Assembly (NCBI GenBank): GCA_017557185.1
Contig: JAFZAP010000071.1
Location: 1 to 58,292, forward strand
Direction: 5' to 3'
DNA length: 58,292 bases
Source: Prevotella sp.
GTDB lineage: Bacteria; Bacteroidota; Bacteroidia; Bacteroidales; Bacteroidaceae
Both the position numbers and the translations under genes were made by a program. The notes under the pieces were generated by a model that did no database searches, had not been told where the DNA came from, and was given only the letters and a program-made list of their open reading frames with translations. Positions 24,450-35,200 of the stretch are shown here, in pieces (position 1 is the first letter of the stretch; the number at the start of each line of letters is the position of its first letter).

Positions 24450-27400
24450 CTAGTCCTTCGCCTCTGCAAACTCTTTTGGCGACATGCCGAAGTGTCGGTG
24501 GAAGAGTGTGGAGAAGTGTGAGAGGTTAGAGAATCCGACGGCATACGCCACTTGTGTGACGTTGATTTTCTGTTCGCGCAGCAGGCGTGCTGCCTGTTCG
24601 AGGCGAATGTTCCTGATGAATTCGCTAGTGGAGAGCCCCGTGAGCTCCTTCATCTTGCGATGGAGCTGTGTGCGGCTGATGCCTACCTCGTGTGTGATAA
24701 CATCGACGCTGAAGTTGCTGTCGGCGAGATGTGCGTTGACGACCTTCATCATTCGCTCCATGAGCTGTTCGTCGTTGCCCTTCGGCGTAGGCAGGTCGAG
24801 GCGCTGCTGTTGCTGCTGTGCACCCGAGAACTTGCCTTTCAGTCGCTGGCGAGTGCGGATGAGGCTGTCGACGGTGGCGCGCAGCTCGGCGGTGTCGAAC
24901 GGCTTGTTCATATAGGCGTCGGCCCCCTGCTCCAGTCCTTCGAGTCGGTTGGCGACATCGGTCTTCGACGTGAGCAGAATGACAGGTATGTGGAGCAGGT
25001 TGAGGTTGGTCTTGATCATGCGGAGCATGGTGAAGCCGTCCATCTCAGGCATCATTACATCACTCACCACGAGATCGTAGTTGCTGGTGAGCAGCTGGCG
25101 GAGTGCTTCCTTTCCGTTGCTGCACACACTGCAGCGGTAGTGGTGCGAGAGTTCGGCGGCGATATAGTTGGCGAGCTCAATGTCGTCATCGACGACGAGC
25201 ACGCTGTGCTGACGGCCCGCCGACGGCGTAGCGGGTTTCGGGACGACGCGTTCCTCCTCGCGCAGGTGCTCGTTGCCCAGAGGCAGTGTGACAACGAAGC
25301 GCGAGCCGTGGGCATCGCCAGTGCGGTTGTGTGCCTCAATGGTGCCGTGATGGAAGTCGACGATCATCTTGCAGAGGTTCAGTCCGATACCTGTGCCGGC
25401 GGTGCTGGTGTTTTCGGAGTTGCGTCCCTGGTAGAAGCGGTCGAAGATGTGCTTCATGGTATCGCTGTCGATGCCTTCGCCGTCGTCGACGACTTCGAAG
25501 CGAGCGGTGTCGGCGGTGGCGCTGAGCGACACGGTGACAGAGCCGCCGTCGCTACTGTACTTGAACGCATTGCTGAGCAGGTTGGCGAGCACCTTGTCGA
25601 ACTGGTTGCGGTCGATCCATGCCTCGAGCGAATGGATGTCGTCGTGGAGGAAGCGGAAGTCGATGTTTCGCTCCTGTGCGTTGTAGTCGAACATCTTGCA
25701 TACGCCCTTGGTGAATGCCACGAGGTCGGTAGGCTGGCAGTGCAGGTGCATCTGCTGCTTGTCGATTTTCCGCACGTCGAGGATCTGGTTCACGAGGTTC
25801 AGGATGCGGTTGGCGTTGTGCTCGATGGTGTCGATGTCGCGCTTTGCCTCAGGCTGGCTGTCGCCCAGCCGTTGCTTGAGCTTCGCCAGCGGACCCATGA
25901 TGAGTGTGAGCGGAGATCGGATGTCGTGGGTGGCATTGATGAGGAACTTCATCTTCTCTTCGTCCATGATGCGACGCGTGCGGCGACGGTAGGCGATGGC
26001 GATGGCTGCGAGCCCCAGCAGGAACAGCAGGCCATAGAGGATGCGGGCCAGCGTGCTGCTATACCAGGGTGCACGAATGGTGACTCGCAGGTTTTTCACA
26101 GGCGAATAGGCTCCGTCGGCGAGTGCCCGCACCTCGATGTTGTAGGTGCCCGGCTGCAGCTGGCTGAGGGTGATGGTGTTGATGCCGTAGGAGGTGCGCA
26201 GCCAAGCCCCGCCGTCGATACGGTATTCATAGACCACATTGGTGGGGTTGATGAAGTTGAGTTGCGAGAACACCATCGTAAAGGTGTTGTCGTGGTAGGA
26301 CAGATAGAAGTGGTCGCTCTCGGGAACGGCCAACCTGGTGATGTGGACGCCGTTGAGGACGGTGCGTATGCTGACGGGCTCGCCCTGCACGATGAAATCG
26401 GTGAGTAGCAGGGCGTCGGCCTGCTGTTGCTGTGCCTGCACGTTGGCGGGCTGGAAGACAGTGAGTCCCTCGTTTGTGCCGAAGAGAATCTGGTCGCTAC
26501 CGGTGTGGAGTCCTACGCCATAGAGATATTCGCGGTTACTCAGTCCGTTGCCGTTGACGTGTCCGATGAACTGCCGTGTATGACAGTCATGTTGCCAGAT
26601 GCCCATGGAGGTGGAGCACCAGAGGTCGCCGTTGTTGGCTTCGGCGATGTAGCAGATGGCCTTGTCGCGCAGCTGCTCGCTATGCGGGAATGGCTCCACG
26701 GTGCGCTTCGTGTGGTCGTAGAGGTAGAGTCCCTGCTCGGTGCCGATGGCAACATCGTGGTTGCGGAGTTCGCAGAGGGAGAAGCACATCACGCCGTTGA
26801 GCAGCTGGTGCCACTGGTGGGGACGGAAGCTGTCGGCTTTCGGATCGTAGCACGACACGCCCGAGGAGGTGGCAAACCAGATGAGCCCCTGCCGGTCGGT
26901 GATCATATCCATGATCCAGTCGTTGCAGAGGAATCCGCGTATGGAGTCGCGGTTGGCAATGCTGTGGTTGACCAGAAGGCCTGTCTGCGGATTATAGATG
27001 CAGAATCCGCGCGAGAAAGTGGAGAGGTAGAGATTGCCGTTGGCATCGGAGGTCATGTCGTTGAACTTATCGCACTTGAAGGTAACCTTGCGCTGTGCCT
27101 GACCAGTGAGGGGGTTGTAGGAGAAGAGAGCGTTGTCGGTGCCAAGCCAATATCGTTCCTGCGGGTCGCGGTAGATGAATTCCACGGCGGCAGGTGCTGC
27201 GGGGTGGGCCACGACGCGGCCCTGTGCATCGAAGCCGTAGACGCCTACGCCCTGTACGGTGCACCAAGTGATGCCGTTGTCGCCCGGGCAGACCGAAGAA
27301 ACGCTGGAGCCCAGGCGGATGTTCTGGGCGGCAAAGCTCCAGTTGGCAAACTGCATGGGCTGCCGCGGGATCATCATCAGGCCCTTGTTCTGGAGTCCGA

Positions 27401-28388
27401 GCCAGAGATTTCCTTTGCGATCGAACATCATCTTCCATACTTTCGCCGTGTTCAGGTCGATGCCATATGCGTTCGCCTGGACTCGTTCGAGACGTCGCGG
27501 GGTTCGTCCGGCCTTCTGTGCTGCATTGCGAACGCAGAAGAGTCCGTTGCCTCGGGTACCGATGTAGAGGTTTCCTTCGTCGTCGGCCTTGGCATAGTTG
27601 AAGACGATTTCGGGCGTTTGGAGCGGACCGCTACCCTGCCGATCAAGAAGATGCTGGGGTGTAGAGAGCTGGGAAAGATCGATGTCGGCAATGGAGAGCT
27701 TGCTATCGCGGTAGGACATGAAGCCATAGAGGCCGATGATGAGGATTTCGTCGCCACAGTCCATGATGTGGATGACGTCGCCGACCTGTGATTGGAAAAC
27801 CTCCTTCTTATTGCCGTCGGTCATGACGAAGGTCTGGTTGAAGCCGAATTTCCAGATGCGGTGGCGGGAGTCCTCGGTCAGGGAGCGGCAGTAGGAGTCG
27901 TTTTCGTCGGCACTGAAACGCCGTGTGGCTGTGAGCTTCCCGTCTTTTCCGAGGAGGTACACTCCGTAGCCTGCTGTGCCAATTGTAATGGTTCCATCGC
28001 TGAACCGCCCGATTTGGCTGACTCTCGGCTTCACGCCTCTCGGGAAGTAATAATGCCGGAAGGTGTTGGTGGCGGCATCGTAGTAATCGAGTCCGCGGTT
28101 TGTGCCCACCCATAAGTTGCCGTTCTCATCGCTGAGCAGGCTGACGATGGTGTTTGCCTGCAGAGAGGTCGTGTCGGCATCGTTATGCAGGAAGGTGGTG
28201 AAGCTGTATCCGTTGAAGCGGTTCAGTCCGTAATCGGTGCCGAGCCAGATGTTTCCGTAGGTATCTTGGCACAGGTCGGAGAGTAGGCTGCTGGAGAACA
28301 TGCTCGCAGGCAAGAAGTAGCCTGTCTGTGCAAGAGGGTAGGCAGCCAGATGTATAAATAAGGCTAAAATGAGCAATAGGCGTCTCAT
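24450..28388 (-). CDS. Hybrid two-component system regulator (HTCS)
   Basis: 1312 residues from the ATG at 28388 (start MRRLLLILALFIHLAAYPLA, a signal peptide). Order of domains: about 14 Reg_prop-type propeller repeats (GNIWLGTDYGLNRF, GNLWVGTNRGL and so on), Y_Y_Y domain (NPTNVVYEYRIDGGAWL), one membrane helix, histidine kinase with the phospho-acceptor His in NATHDIRSPLTLI, N-box NLLSNAFKYS, ATPase GTGIGLNLCKM, receiver (VVDDDIELANY, SDVMMPEMDG, LLTSKT) and an AraC-type HTH. HTCS proteins sense an oligosaccharide in the periplasm and activate their PUL. It lies downstream of the SusCD/GH43 genes but has its own promoters. Confidence 0.96.
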   Translation of the reverse strand: MRRLLLILALFIHLAAYPLAQTGYFLPASMFSSSLLSDLCQDTYGNIWLGTDYGLNRFNGYSFTTFLHNDADTTSLQANTIVSLLSDENGNLWVGTNRGLDYYDAATNTFRHYYFPRGVKPRVSQIGRFSDGTITIGTAGYGVYLLGKDGKLTATRRFSADENDSYCRSLTEDSRHRIWKFGFNQTFVMTDGNKKEVFQSQVGDVIHIMDCGDEILIIGLYGFMSYRDSKLSIADIDLSQLSTPQHLLDRQGSGPLQTPEIVFNYAKADDEGNLYIGTRGNGLFCVRNAAQKAGRTPRRLERVQANAYGIDLNTAKVWKMMFDRKGNLWLGLQNKGLMMIPRQPMQFANWSFAAQNIRLGSSVSSVCPGDNGITWCTVQGVGVYGFDAQGRVVAHPAAPAAVEFIYRDPQERYWLGTDNALFSYNPLTGQAQRKVTFKCDKFNDMTSDANGNLYLSTFSRGFCIYNPQTGLLVNHSIANRDSIRGFLCNDWIMDMITDRQGLIWFATSSGVSCYDPKADSFRPHQWHQLLNGVMCFSLCELRNHDVAIGTEQGLYLYDHTKRTVEPFPHSEQLRDKAICYIAEANNGDLWCSTSMGIWQHDCHTRQFIGHVNGNGLSNREYLYGVGLHTGSDQILFGTNEGLTVFQPANVQAQQQQADALLLTDFIVQGEPVSIRTVLNGVHITRLAVPESDHFYLSYHDNTFTMVFSQLNFINPTNVVYEYRIDGGAWLRTSYGINTITLSQLQPGTYNIEVRALADGAYSPVKNLRVTIRAPWYSSTLARILYGLLFLLGLAAIAIAYRRRTRRIMDEEKMKFLINATHDIRSPLTLIMGPLAKLKQRLGDSQPEAKRDIDTIEHNANRILNLVNQILDVRKIDKQQMHLHCQPTDLVAFTKGVCKMFDYNAQERNIDFRFLHDDIHSLEAWIDRNQFDKVLANLLSNAFKYSSDGGSVTVSLSATADTARFEVVDDGEGIDSDTMKHIFDRFYQGRNSENTSTAGTGIGLNLCKMIVDFHHGTIEAHNRTGDAHGSRFVVTLPLGNEHLREEERVVPKPATPSAGRQHSVLVVDDDIELANYIAAELSHHYRCSVCSNGKEALRQLLTSNYDLVVSDVMMPEMDGFTMLRMIKTNLNLLHIPVILLTSKTDVANRLEGLEQGADAYMNKPFDTAELRATVDSLIRTRQRLKGKFSGAQQQQQRLDLPTPKGNDEQLMERMMKVVNAHLADSNFSVDVITHEVGISRTQLHRKMKELTGLSTSEFIRNIRLEQAARLLREQKINVTQVAYAVGFSNLSHFSTLFHRHFGMSPKEFAEAKD

Positions 28389-28430
28389 GAAAAAACGATG
28401 TATAGTTATGGTATAAAGCAATATTCATGG

Positions 28431-28461
28431 CAAAGGTACGAATAAGTGAGCGAAATACAAA
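28431..28461 (-). promoter_or_regulatory. Proximal promoter of the HTCS gene
   Basis: Minus strand TTTG (28458-28461), 19 bases, TACCTTTG (28431-28438). Full consensus, 43 bases before the start codon. Confidence 0.7.
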
Positions 28462-28558
28462 ATGAAAACAATATTTTTTTCATTTTTATTTCCGAACAAA
28501 TGGAGCAGCGAGGGCCATTATGCTTGCATATTTGGCCGAGTCGTGACATTTGAAAAAA

Positions 28559-28607
28559 GTACCTTCGGCGTTAGCCAAAGGTACGGATAAATGAGGGAAA
28601 AACCAAG
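28559..28607 (-). promoter_or_regulatory. Distal HTCS promoter overlapped by a 26-bp palindrome
   Basis: Minus strand CTTG (28604-28607), 20 bases, TACCTTTG (28576-28583). The -7 element is one arm of an imperfect palindrome: GTACCTT (28559-28565), GGC, a four-base centre, GCC, AAGGTAC (28578-28584). An operator over the promoter is a reasonable reading. Confidence 0.5.
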
Positions 28608-28621
28608 AAAACCTGGTTTTT
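28598..28621 (-). terminator. Terminator after the GH43 gene
   Basis: AAAAACCA (28598-28605) pairs with TGGTTTTT (28614-28621), an 8-bp stem with T-runs on both strands. It is 19 bases past the GH43 stop and would separate the PUL transcript from the HTCS transcript. Confidence 0.55.
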
Positions 28622-28639
28622 ATTATAAATCAATACATA

Positions 28640-30337
28640 TTACCGTCTGAGCACTTTCTTTCCACCAACGATGCTAATGCCTTGGGGGAGAGTGTGTGAC
28701 GTGGAGACGCGGCGACCCGAGAGATCATAGATCTTGGCATCAGCCGACGACGACGGGGCGACGATGGGATTGATGGCATCGGGGTCGACTTCGGTGAACT
28801 GCCAGGCATCGAACTGCACGTTGGTAGCTGCGGTGAACACGAAATATACGGTCTTCACGTTTTGGAACTGGGTGGGGTTGAGGTCGATGACATGGTCTTC
28901 GAAGGCTGTCGACGAGAACTCCAAGGTGGCTGCAGGCTTGGCGGTCTTGCTGTTCAGGCGAATTTCGAGGGTGCCGGTTCCCTTGGCGCGAATCATGAAG
29001 CTTGCAGCGCCGATGGTTCCGAAGTCTACCTTACGCAGCTGTGTCCACGAACCTTCAGCCATCTTCACCTGCAGGTTGCGTGAGGCATCGTTGCCGAGGG
29101 TGTTGATGGATGTGTTCTTGGTGATGTTGGTGAAGTTCTCGTAGCTCACGCCGCCGCTGGTGGCCATCGTCTCGGCCTGCTGCAGGATGTAGGGATTGAG
29201 GTTCTGGATGCTTTGGACACCCGACTTGGTCAGGGTGAGCTTGTTAATCTTCTGCGTGTTCTCGTTGACGGTGGCCTTGTTCACGCCGATGGAGCGATAG
29301 CCGGATGCGCTGCTGTTCATAGCATTGGCGCTTTTCATGTTCTGTTCCAGGAGTGTGGAGTGATAGAAGAGGTAGTATTCATCACGAAACTTCTGCAGGT
29401 GGGTGTGGTTGTTGCCCCAGCCCATGCCGAAGTTGCCCTCGTTGGGAACGTATTCGCCGCGATATTCCCAGGAGTCGGGGTCGAGGGGGTTGTCGGTGAC
29501 CATATAGCACATGCTGCATGTGGAGGGTGCGGGATTGCTGCCTCGCTTGTCGAACTTGCTCCAGTCGTTGCGGTCGGACCATGAGGTGTTATAGGTGTAG
29601 ACATAGCGGCCGTTCATCATATTGAGTTCGCTGGCCTCGAAGAGATAGGGAGCAGGGAGGTTCACGGCGCTGCCGTCGAGACTTGTCATGGACGGCTTGA
29701 GCTTCGCGATGCGTGAGTTGCCGGGCCAGAGGTTCGAGCCTGTGGACTGCGGGTCGCCGCCGCCGAAGGCTATCCATCCCTGGCCATTGTCATCGATGAC
29801 CACGCCTGGGTCGAATACCCAGTTGCAGGGGTCTACACCCGCCATTCCGTGACGGATCATCGCATTGCCGTTGGGCGACTTGAACGGTCCGATGGGTGTT
29901 GCGCCCTTGATGACGCCCACGCTACCGCCTCCGTTGGCGAAATAGACGAAGAATTCTTCCGTCCCGTTGTCGGTGGTACGCCATACGGCCGATGGTGCCC
30001 ACGACTGTCCGCACCACGAGCCGCATATCTTTCCGACGTCGATGGTGCCGTGGAATGTCCAGTTTACCATATCGTCGGTAGAGAACACCACGAGCGACTT
30101 GATGTTTCCGTAACCATTGCTGTTCTTCTTTCCATTGTAGATATATTGCTGGTGGTCGTTGGTGCCATAGACATAGAGCCGCCCTTGATATTCGATGGCT
30201 GTTGGGTCGGCGCAGAACACGCATGAACTGATGGGATTTCCCTCGCCTACTGCCTTGTAGTTGGCGGCGATGGTCTGTGCGTTACTGTTGACGGTGGTGG
30301 CCAGCAGAGCGGCCAGTGAGATGATTTGCTGTTTCAT
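28640..30337 (-). CDS. GH43 arabinanase/arabinofuranosidase-like enzyme with CBM6-like module
   Basis: 565 residues, signal peptide MKQQIISLAALLATTVNSNA. The GH43 propeller begins with FCADPTAIEY (Asp44, likely catalytic base); WVFDPGVVIDDNGQGWIAFGG carries the transition-state Asp and YLFEASELN the catalytic Glu. From about residue 395 a carbohydrate-binding module of the CBM6 type follows (QAETMATSGGVSYENF ... LRKVDFGTIGAASFMIRAKG ... VQFDAWQF). The end (KIYDLSGRRVSTSHTLPQGISIVGG) is a type IX-like C-terminal tail. It would cleave arabinose- or xylose-containing side chains or backbone and is the last gene of the PUL before the regulator. Confidence 0.93.
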   Translation of the reverse strand: MKQQIISLAALLATTVNSNAQTIAANYKAVGEGNPISSCVFCADPTAIEYQGRLYVYGTNDHQQYIYNGKKNSNGYGNIKSLVVFSTDDMVNWTFHGTIDVGKICGSWCGQSWAPSAVWRTTDNGTEEFFVYFANGGGSVGVIKGATPIGPFKSPNGNAMIRHGMAGVDPCNWVFDPGVVIDDNGQGWIAFGGGDPQSTGSNLWPGNSRIAKLKPSMTSLDGSAVNLPAPYLFEASELNMMNGRYVYTYNTSWSDRNDWSKFDKRGSNPAPSTCSMCYMVTDNPLDPDSWEYRGEYVPNEGNFGMGWGNNHTHLQKFRDEYYLFYHSTLLEQNMKSANAMNSSASGYRSIGVNKATVNENTQKINKLTLTKSGVQSIQNLNPYILQQAETMATSGGVSYENFTNITKNTSINTLGNDASRNLQVKMAEGSWTQLRKVDFGTIGAASFMIRAKGTGTLEIRLNSKTAKPAATLEFSSTAFEDHVIDLNPTQFQNVKTVYFVFTAATNVQFDAWQFTEVDPDAINPIVAPSSSADAKIYDLSGRRVSTSHTLPQGISIVGGKKVLRR

Positions 30338-30359
30338 GTTGTGAAGTTTTTTACGGAAA

Positions 30360-30391
30360 GCGGTTGCCGATATTCACATACAGGCAACCGC
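30360..30391. repeat. Intercistronic hairpin, 9-bp stem, before GH43
   Basis: GCGGTTGCC (30360-30368) and GGCAACCGC (30383-30391), perfect, 14-base loop. It lies 22 bases before the GH43 start; no T-run follows. Confidence 0.55.
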
Positions 30392-30451
30392 AAAAATCTG
30401 CTTTATATTACCATAACTAACTAATAACTTTCAGAGTAGAGGTTGGGAGAG

Positions 30452-30468
30452 GTCGCAATAATTGCGAC
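30452..30468. repeat. 17-bp perfect palindrome after susD
   Basis: GTCGCAAT, A, ATTGCGAC. It lies 17 bases after the susD stop codon on the minus strand; either an mRNA 3' hairpin or a protein-binding site. Confidence 0.5.
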
Positions 30469-30485
30469 ATACGGAACGTGAGGGA

Positions 30486-32192
30486 TTACGGCAGGGGCAG
30501 GAACCAGTTGTTGGTGTCCATGAGCAGCGACTCGAGGGCTGCATCGGTGGTGCCGTTGCGGCGAGCGATGGTCTTGGCCAGATAGGCGGGGTCGTTGCGT
30601 CGCAGTGCTACGCGCATAAGGTCGTAGTAGCGATAGCCTTCGAAGGCTCCCTCGAGCGCCATCTCGTTGATAATCAGGTCCTCAACAAGAGGTATCTGAT
30701 AGGCAATGGTATCCTGCCGGCTGTTGAGAGCCTGTTGGGGCACGGGCAGCGTGTAGAATTCGTTGGCTTCCGAGTCGCCAGAGCCGAGTGAGTGGATTCC
30801 GAAGGTGGTCTCCTTGGTGAAGTTGTTGGCATCGAAGTCGATGAGCGACCCTGCTTTTGCACGCTCGAGGCTGTCGATGCGTGTCACTACGTTTTCGGCA
30901 CAGAGGCCATACTTCAAGATGGCGAATGCCGACTGTGGCAGTCCTGCTCGGTTGAGCGCCTCGGCATAGCGAAGGTAGACCATTGTTCGCCGGTAGGTGG
31001 GCACGCAGTCGTCCCAGATCTTCGTGATGGTCTGCCGGAGCGACGAATACTCTGAATAGGCATCCTGTCCGCCGACCGACGACATATTATAGTTGGAGTA
31101 GAGACGTAGGTCGCCGACGAGAATTTCCTCTTGCAGCCCTACCTTTGGTGCGTAGAGCGTGTCTGTCTGTGTATCGGTCTTATACTCGATGCAGTAGGTC
31201 TGTGCTGCCGACAGCTGTCGCATGGCGACAGAGGGTGTGAGCTGATAGTAGTAGTTGTTTTCACGGGTAGAACAGAAGATGTTCTCGAGGTCGCTGACAA
31301 CTCCGTCGAAGACTCGGTCCTCCATGGGTATGATGCTGATGGCCTCGGTGGATGTGGTCACCCGATAGCCGTCGGTGGGCCGCAGGAACTCGCTGACGCT
31401 CGGCCACGTGATGCGATGCGGGCTGAGTTGTATGGGTTCGCGCTCATCGTTGAGGTAGTCGTGATACCATCGTGCAGCCTCCTCGTAGCGTCCTGCCCAG
31501 AGGCACAGGTCGCCGATGAGAGCACGCATCGGAATAAAGAACTGGTCGGAATCCCAGTTGCCGATAACTCCGAAGTCGGGTAACTCAACACGGGCATAGG
31601 GTGTGAGGTCGTCGATGAAGTAGTTGCAGATGTCCTGTAGCGACGAATACTGCATGTTTTGTGCCTGCTGTGCTTCTTGCTCGGTCATGACGGGCTGCAA
31701 GACGAGGGGTACGTTTCCATAGGCCTGTGCGAGTTGCAAGTAGGTCCATGCGCGATATGCCTTTACGGCAGCATATTCTGCACGGAAGAGCACGCGTCCG
31801 CGTCGCTGCAAGGTGGTATCGATGTGAGCAAGATAGTAGTTGCAGTTGTTGATGACTCCGTAGTAATCACTAACGGCATTGTACTTGTTGGGCTGCGAAA
31901 GGTCGAAGGCAGCCAAGCGCTTCAGGTCGGCCGAGGCGGCATCGGTGACTTCTGTGAGGTCGCCGCGCAGTTCGCCGAGCAGAACCGTGCGATCAGCAAT
32001 GAGCTGCATCTTGTTGACGATGCCCAGCACGCTGTAGACGGAGTCGGTGGGATGATTCAGGGTGTTGTCCTTCTCGAACTCCACAAGGTTCGACTCGGTC
32101 TCGAGGATATCGGAGCACGACGTGAGGGCTGCTGTGATACAGCAGCATACAGAACCTGCAATGAAGAATTGTTTTATTTTCTTGGTTATCAT
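30486..32192 (-). CDS. SusD-like glycan-binding lipoprotein (pair 1)
   Basis: 568 residues with a lipoprotein signal ending in the lipobox LTSC (MITKKIKQFFIAGSVCCC at the start). SusD features: DILETESNLVEF after the cysteine, the TPR-like core (FRAEYAAVKAYRAWTYLQLAQAYGNVPLVL) and a C-terminal FEGYRYYDLMRVALRRNDP followed by NWFLPLP. SusD proteins sit on the outer membrane as the lid of the SusC transporter and bind glycan. It starts 15 bases after the SusC gene stops. The signal peptide region is nearly the same as in the genes at 37155 and 39129. Confidence 0.93.
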   Translation of the reverse strand: MITKKIKQFFIAGSVCCCITAALTSCSDILETESNLVEFEKDNTLNHPTDSVYSVLGIVNKMQLIADRTVLLGELRGDLTEVTDAASADLKRLAAFDLSQPNKYNAVSDYYGVINNCNYYLAHIDTTLQRRGRVLFRAEYAAVKAYRAWTYLQLAQAYGNVPLVLQPVMTEQEAQQAQNMQYSSLQDICNYFIDDLTPYARVELPDFGVIGNWDSDQFFIPMRALIGDLCLWAGRYEEAARWYHDYLNDEREPIQLSPHRITWPSVSEFLRPTDGYRVTTSTEAISIIPMEDRVFDGVVSDLENIFCSTRENNYYYQLTPSVAMRQLSAAQTYCIEYKTDTQTDTLYAPKVGLQEEILVGDLRLYSNYNMSSVGGQDAYSEYSSLRQTITKIWDDCVPTYRRTMVYLRYAEALNRAGLPQSAFAILKYGLCAENVVTRIDSLERAKAGSLIDFDANNFTKETTFGIHSLGSGDSEANEFYTLPVPQQALNSRQDTIAYQIPLVEDLIINEMALEGAFEGYRYYDLMRVALRRNDPAYLAKTIARRNGTTDAALESLLMDTNNWFLPLP

Positions 32193-32207
32193 AATGATCT
32201 ATTTTTA

Positions 32208-35200
32208 TTACAGATTGATGTTGAGTCCTACGGAGAAGGAGCGGCCAGCGGAGAGAAGTCCGCGGTCGATGCCCTGTGTGAGAATGCTGCCGGCAATAGC
32301 GCAATCGGGATTGCTGCCGAGGTAGCGTGTGATGGTGAAGACGTTGTCGGCGCCACCCCAGACGGTGATGCCCTGCAGATAGGTGCTACGGATGGGAAGA
32401 TGATAGCTCAGCGTGACGTTGCTCAAGCGGAGGTACGAGCCGTCTTCGATGAAGCGGTCGCTAAAGCGGCTGTTGCCCATAGGATCCTGGTAGGAAGCGC
32501 GCGGTATGTCGGTGACCTGTCCTTCAGTTGTCCAGCGGTTCTGCATGGCAGTGGTCTGGTTGACGAAGAGCGAGCCGCCCTCGAACAGCGAGCGCTGGTA
32601 GTTGTAGACGTCGTTGCCGAGCGAATAGTTCATCACTGCCTGCAGGGAGAAATTCTTCCACGTGAGGCGCGTGAAGATGTTGCCGTAGATGTCAGGATTC
32701 GGGTCGCCAATGATGGTTCGGTCGTTGTCGTCGATGAGCTTATTGCCATCAGCATCGAAGAAGCGGGTATCGCCAGCCTGGAAGTAGGCTTTCTCACCGT
32801 TTTCCTTCAGCAGGTAGTGCTGATCGGCCTGTGCCTCCACATCGGTAGCACAGACGCCGAGCGACTTCCATCCGTAGAACACGCCGACGGGTTTGCCGAC
32901 CTCGGTGAGCATCGTGGCACCATAGGTGTTCGTCTCGAAGGAGCGGTTGCCGGGCAGTGCGGTGACCTTATTAACATAGTGGCCAGCCGACACACCGAGT
33001 TCCCAAGAGAAATCCTTCAATGCCAGAAGGCGTGCATTGACGGTGAAGTCGAATCCTTCGTTCTGCAGCTTACCGTCGTTGCTCCAGTTCTGCTGTAGTC
33101 CGCTGGTCCATGCCAACTGCTGCAAGGACAAGAGGTTGGATGTGTAGCTGCGGAAGTAGTTGAAGCGTGCCGAGAGGCGGTTGTTCAGGAAGTTACCTGT
33201 GAAGCCTGCTGTGAGGCGTCGCGTTGTCTCCCACTGCAGCTCGGTGTTGCCGATGTTTCCGATGGACTTTCCGCTGACGGTCTCGCCCAGCATGCGGTGT
33301 GCTACGAAGTAGGTTCGTGAGGCTGTGTAGGATACATCGTCGTTACCTGAGAAGTCGATGCCGACATTCAGGCGCAGGTAGTTGATGCCCTTCAGCGTAG
33401 AGAGGAACTTCTCATTAGTGAGCACCCATGATGCCTCGAGCGATGGGAAGAGACCCCATGCCACTCCTGCGACCTTCAGCCCAGACACTTCGGGTCCGAA
33501 GCGTGAGGAACTCTGTGCGGAGATGCCTGCGTCGACATAGATACGTTCGGCAAAGTTATAGCCTGCAAGAGCGTACCAAGTAATTTCGCGTGTCTTGTCG
33601 TCGGCACCCGACGTGTTCTTGAAACGCAGCGAGGAATTCATATTCGGTGTTTTGTCGTTGGCAGTGTTATAGCCCATTTGTGCGGTGAGGTTGTACTCGT
33701 TGCTAATGTAGCGCATGCCGCCGTTCACAGCAATGGTGTGAGGCCCGTACTGGTTGTTCCATGACACACGGGTATCGCTCTGGATGTCGGTCTGGCGTGC
33801 TGCCTGGCTTTGTGCAATGTTCTGCAGTGTGGTGCCTTCGTCAAGACCTTTTACCACGAAGGTGGGCACACCCTGTATGGGCAGGTAGTACTGTTCGTTG
33901 GTGTTGACGAGTCCAAGTGTGAAGTGCTCGCTGATGGAGAGATGGCGGTTGACCCGATACTTCGGAGTGATGGCAAACATGACGAGGCGATTACCGAAAG
34001 AGTTGCGGTTCTTGCCTTCACCATTGGTGAGGATGCTCACGGGGTTTGCGAGGCGTCCGCGACCTTGGAATAGGTCTTCAAGATAATCGTCGGCCTCGGC
34101 AAGGTAATGGCTCAGGTTGCCATACTTGTCGTAGGCATAGGGAGCGAGGAACGGAGCCTTGGCGAGCGCAATGAATCCCGGTGCGGTGATGACGGTGCCG
34201 AGAGGGTCTTCGGGTGCGCCGTCGTCGCGCAGGCTGCGGTCAACATCGCTGTAGGAAGCATCGAAGCGCACGTCGAAGCCTCGGAAGACATTGATATCGG
34301 AGTTCAGTCGCATGTTGAAGCGTGAATAATCGTTGTTGCGCAGCGTACTGTTTCCGAGTGAGTAGCCTACCGAGAGGTTGTAGGAAGCGGCATTATCACC
34401 ACCCTGCACGTTGATGCCGTAGTTCTGCGAGAAGGCGTTGTGATAGACTTCATCCACCCAGTCGGTCTCGTTATGATACTGGTTGTAATAGTAATAATCG
34501 GGGTCGCTGTTGAGATATTTCATCTTGCCGAGCAGCGCGGGATTGGTCTTGGTAGCGAGAAGGTCGGTGGTGTAAAGACGGTAGTCGTCGGCTGCCATCA
34601 TCTCGGGCAAGCGCGGAATGAGTTCGTAGCGCGTGTTAATAGTTACGTCGATCTTCGTAGCCATGCTCTTGTTGCGCTTGGTCTTGATGAGCAGCACACC
34701 ATTGGCTCCCTTGGCACCATAGAGGGCGGTACCGTTCTTCAGTACAGTGACGGTCTCTATGTCATTGACGTTCAGATTGGCAAGGAGGTTGTTGAAATAG
34801 CCGTCGTGAAGCATGGTGCGTGTGTACTGCATGTCGAAGACCACGCCATCGATGACGACGAGCGGTTGCACATTGGCATGCAGGGAGTTGATGCCCTGGA
34901 TGAGCATGAGGTTGCCCAAGCCGGGAATGCCTCCGTGACTGACCGTGCGCATGTCGGCACCGAGCTGTTGCGAGACAAGCGGGTCAATGCTGAGCTCGGA
35001 ATTGTTGGCAAAGCGGTCGGCCTGTGCACTGACGGTGGCACTAGTGGCTTCACTGTACTGCCCAGTAAAATCCTGTGAATAGAGTTTGGCGTTGGCAACG
35101 GCATGCATAGGTGTCGTTTCGTCGTCGACAATGGCGTTTTGCTGCAGGCAGAATCCTTCGAGCCGCATAGTGACCGACCGTGTGTACACAGGAACTTTCA

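Noticed and set aside
24552-27791. Long plus-strand frames (618 and 454 codons) over the HTCS gene
   Set aside because: Third-position GC shadow; the minus strand encodes all HTCS motifs.
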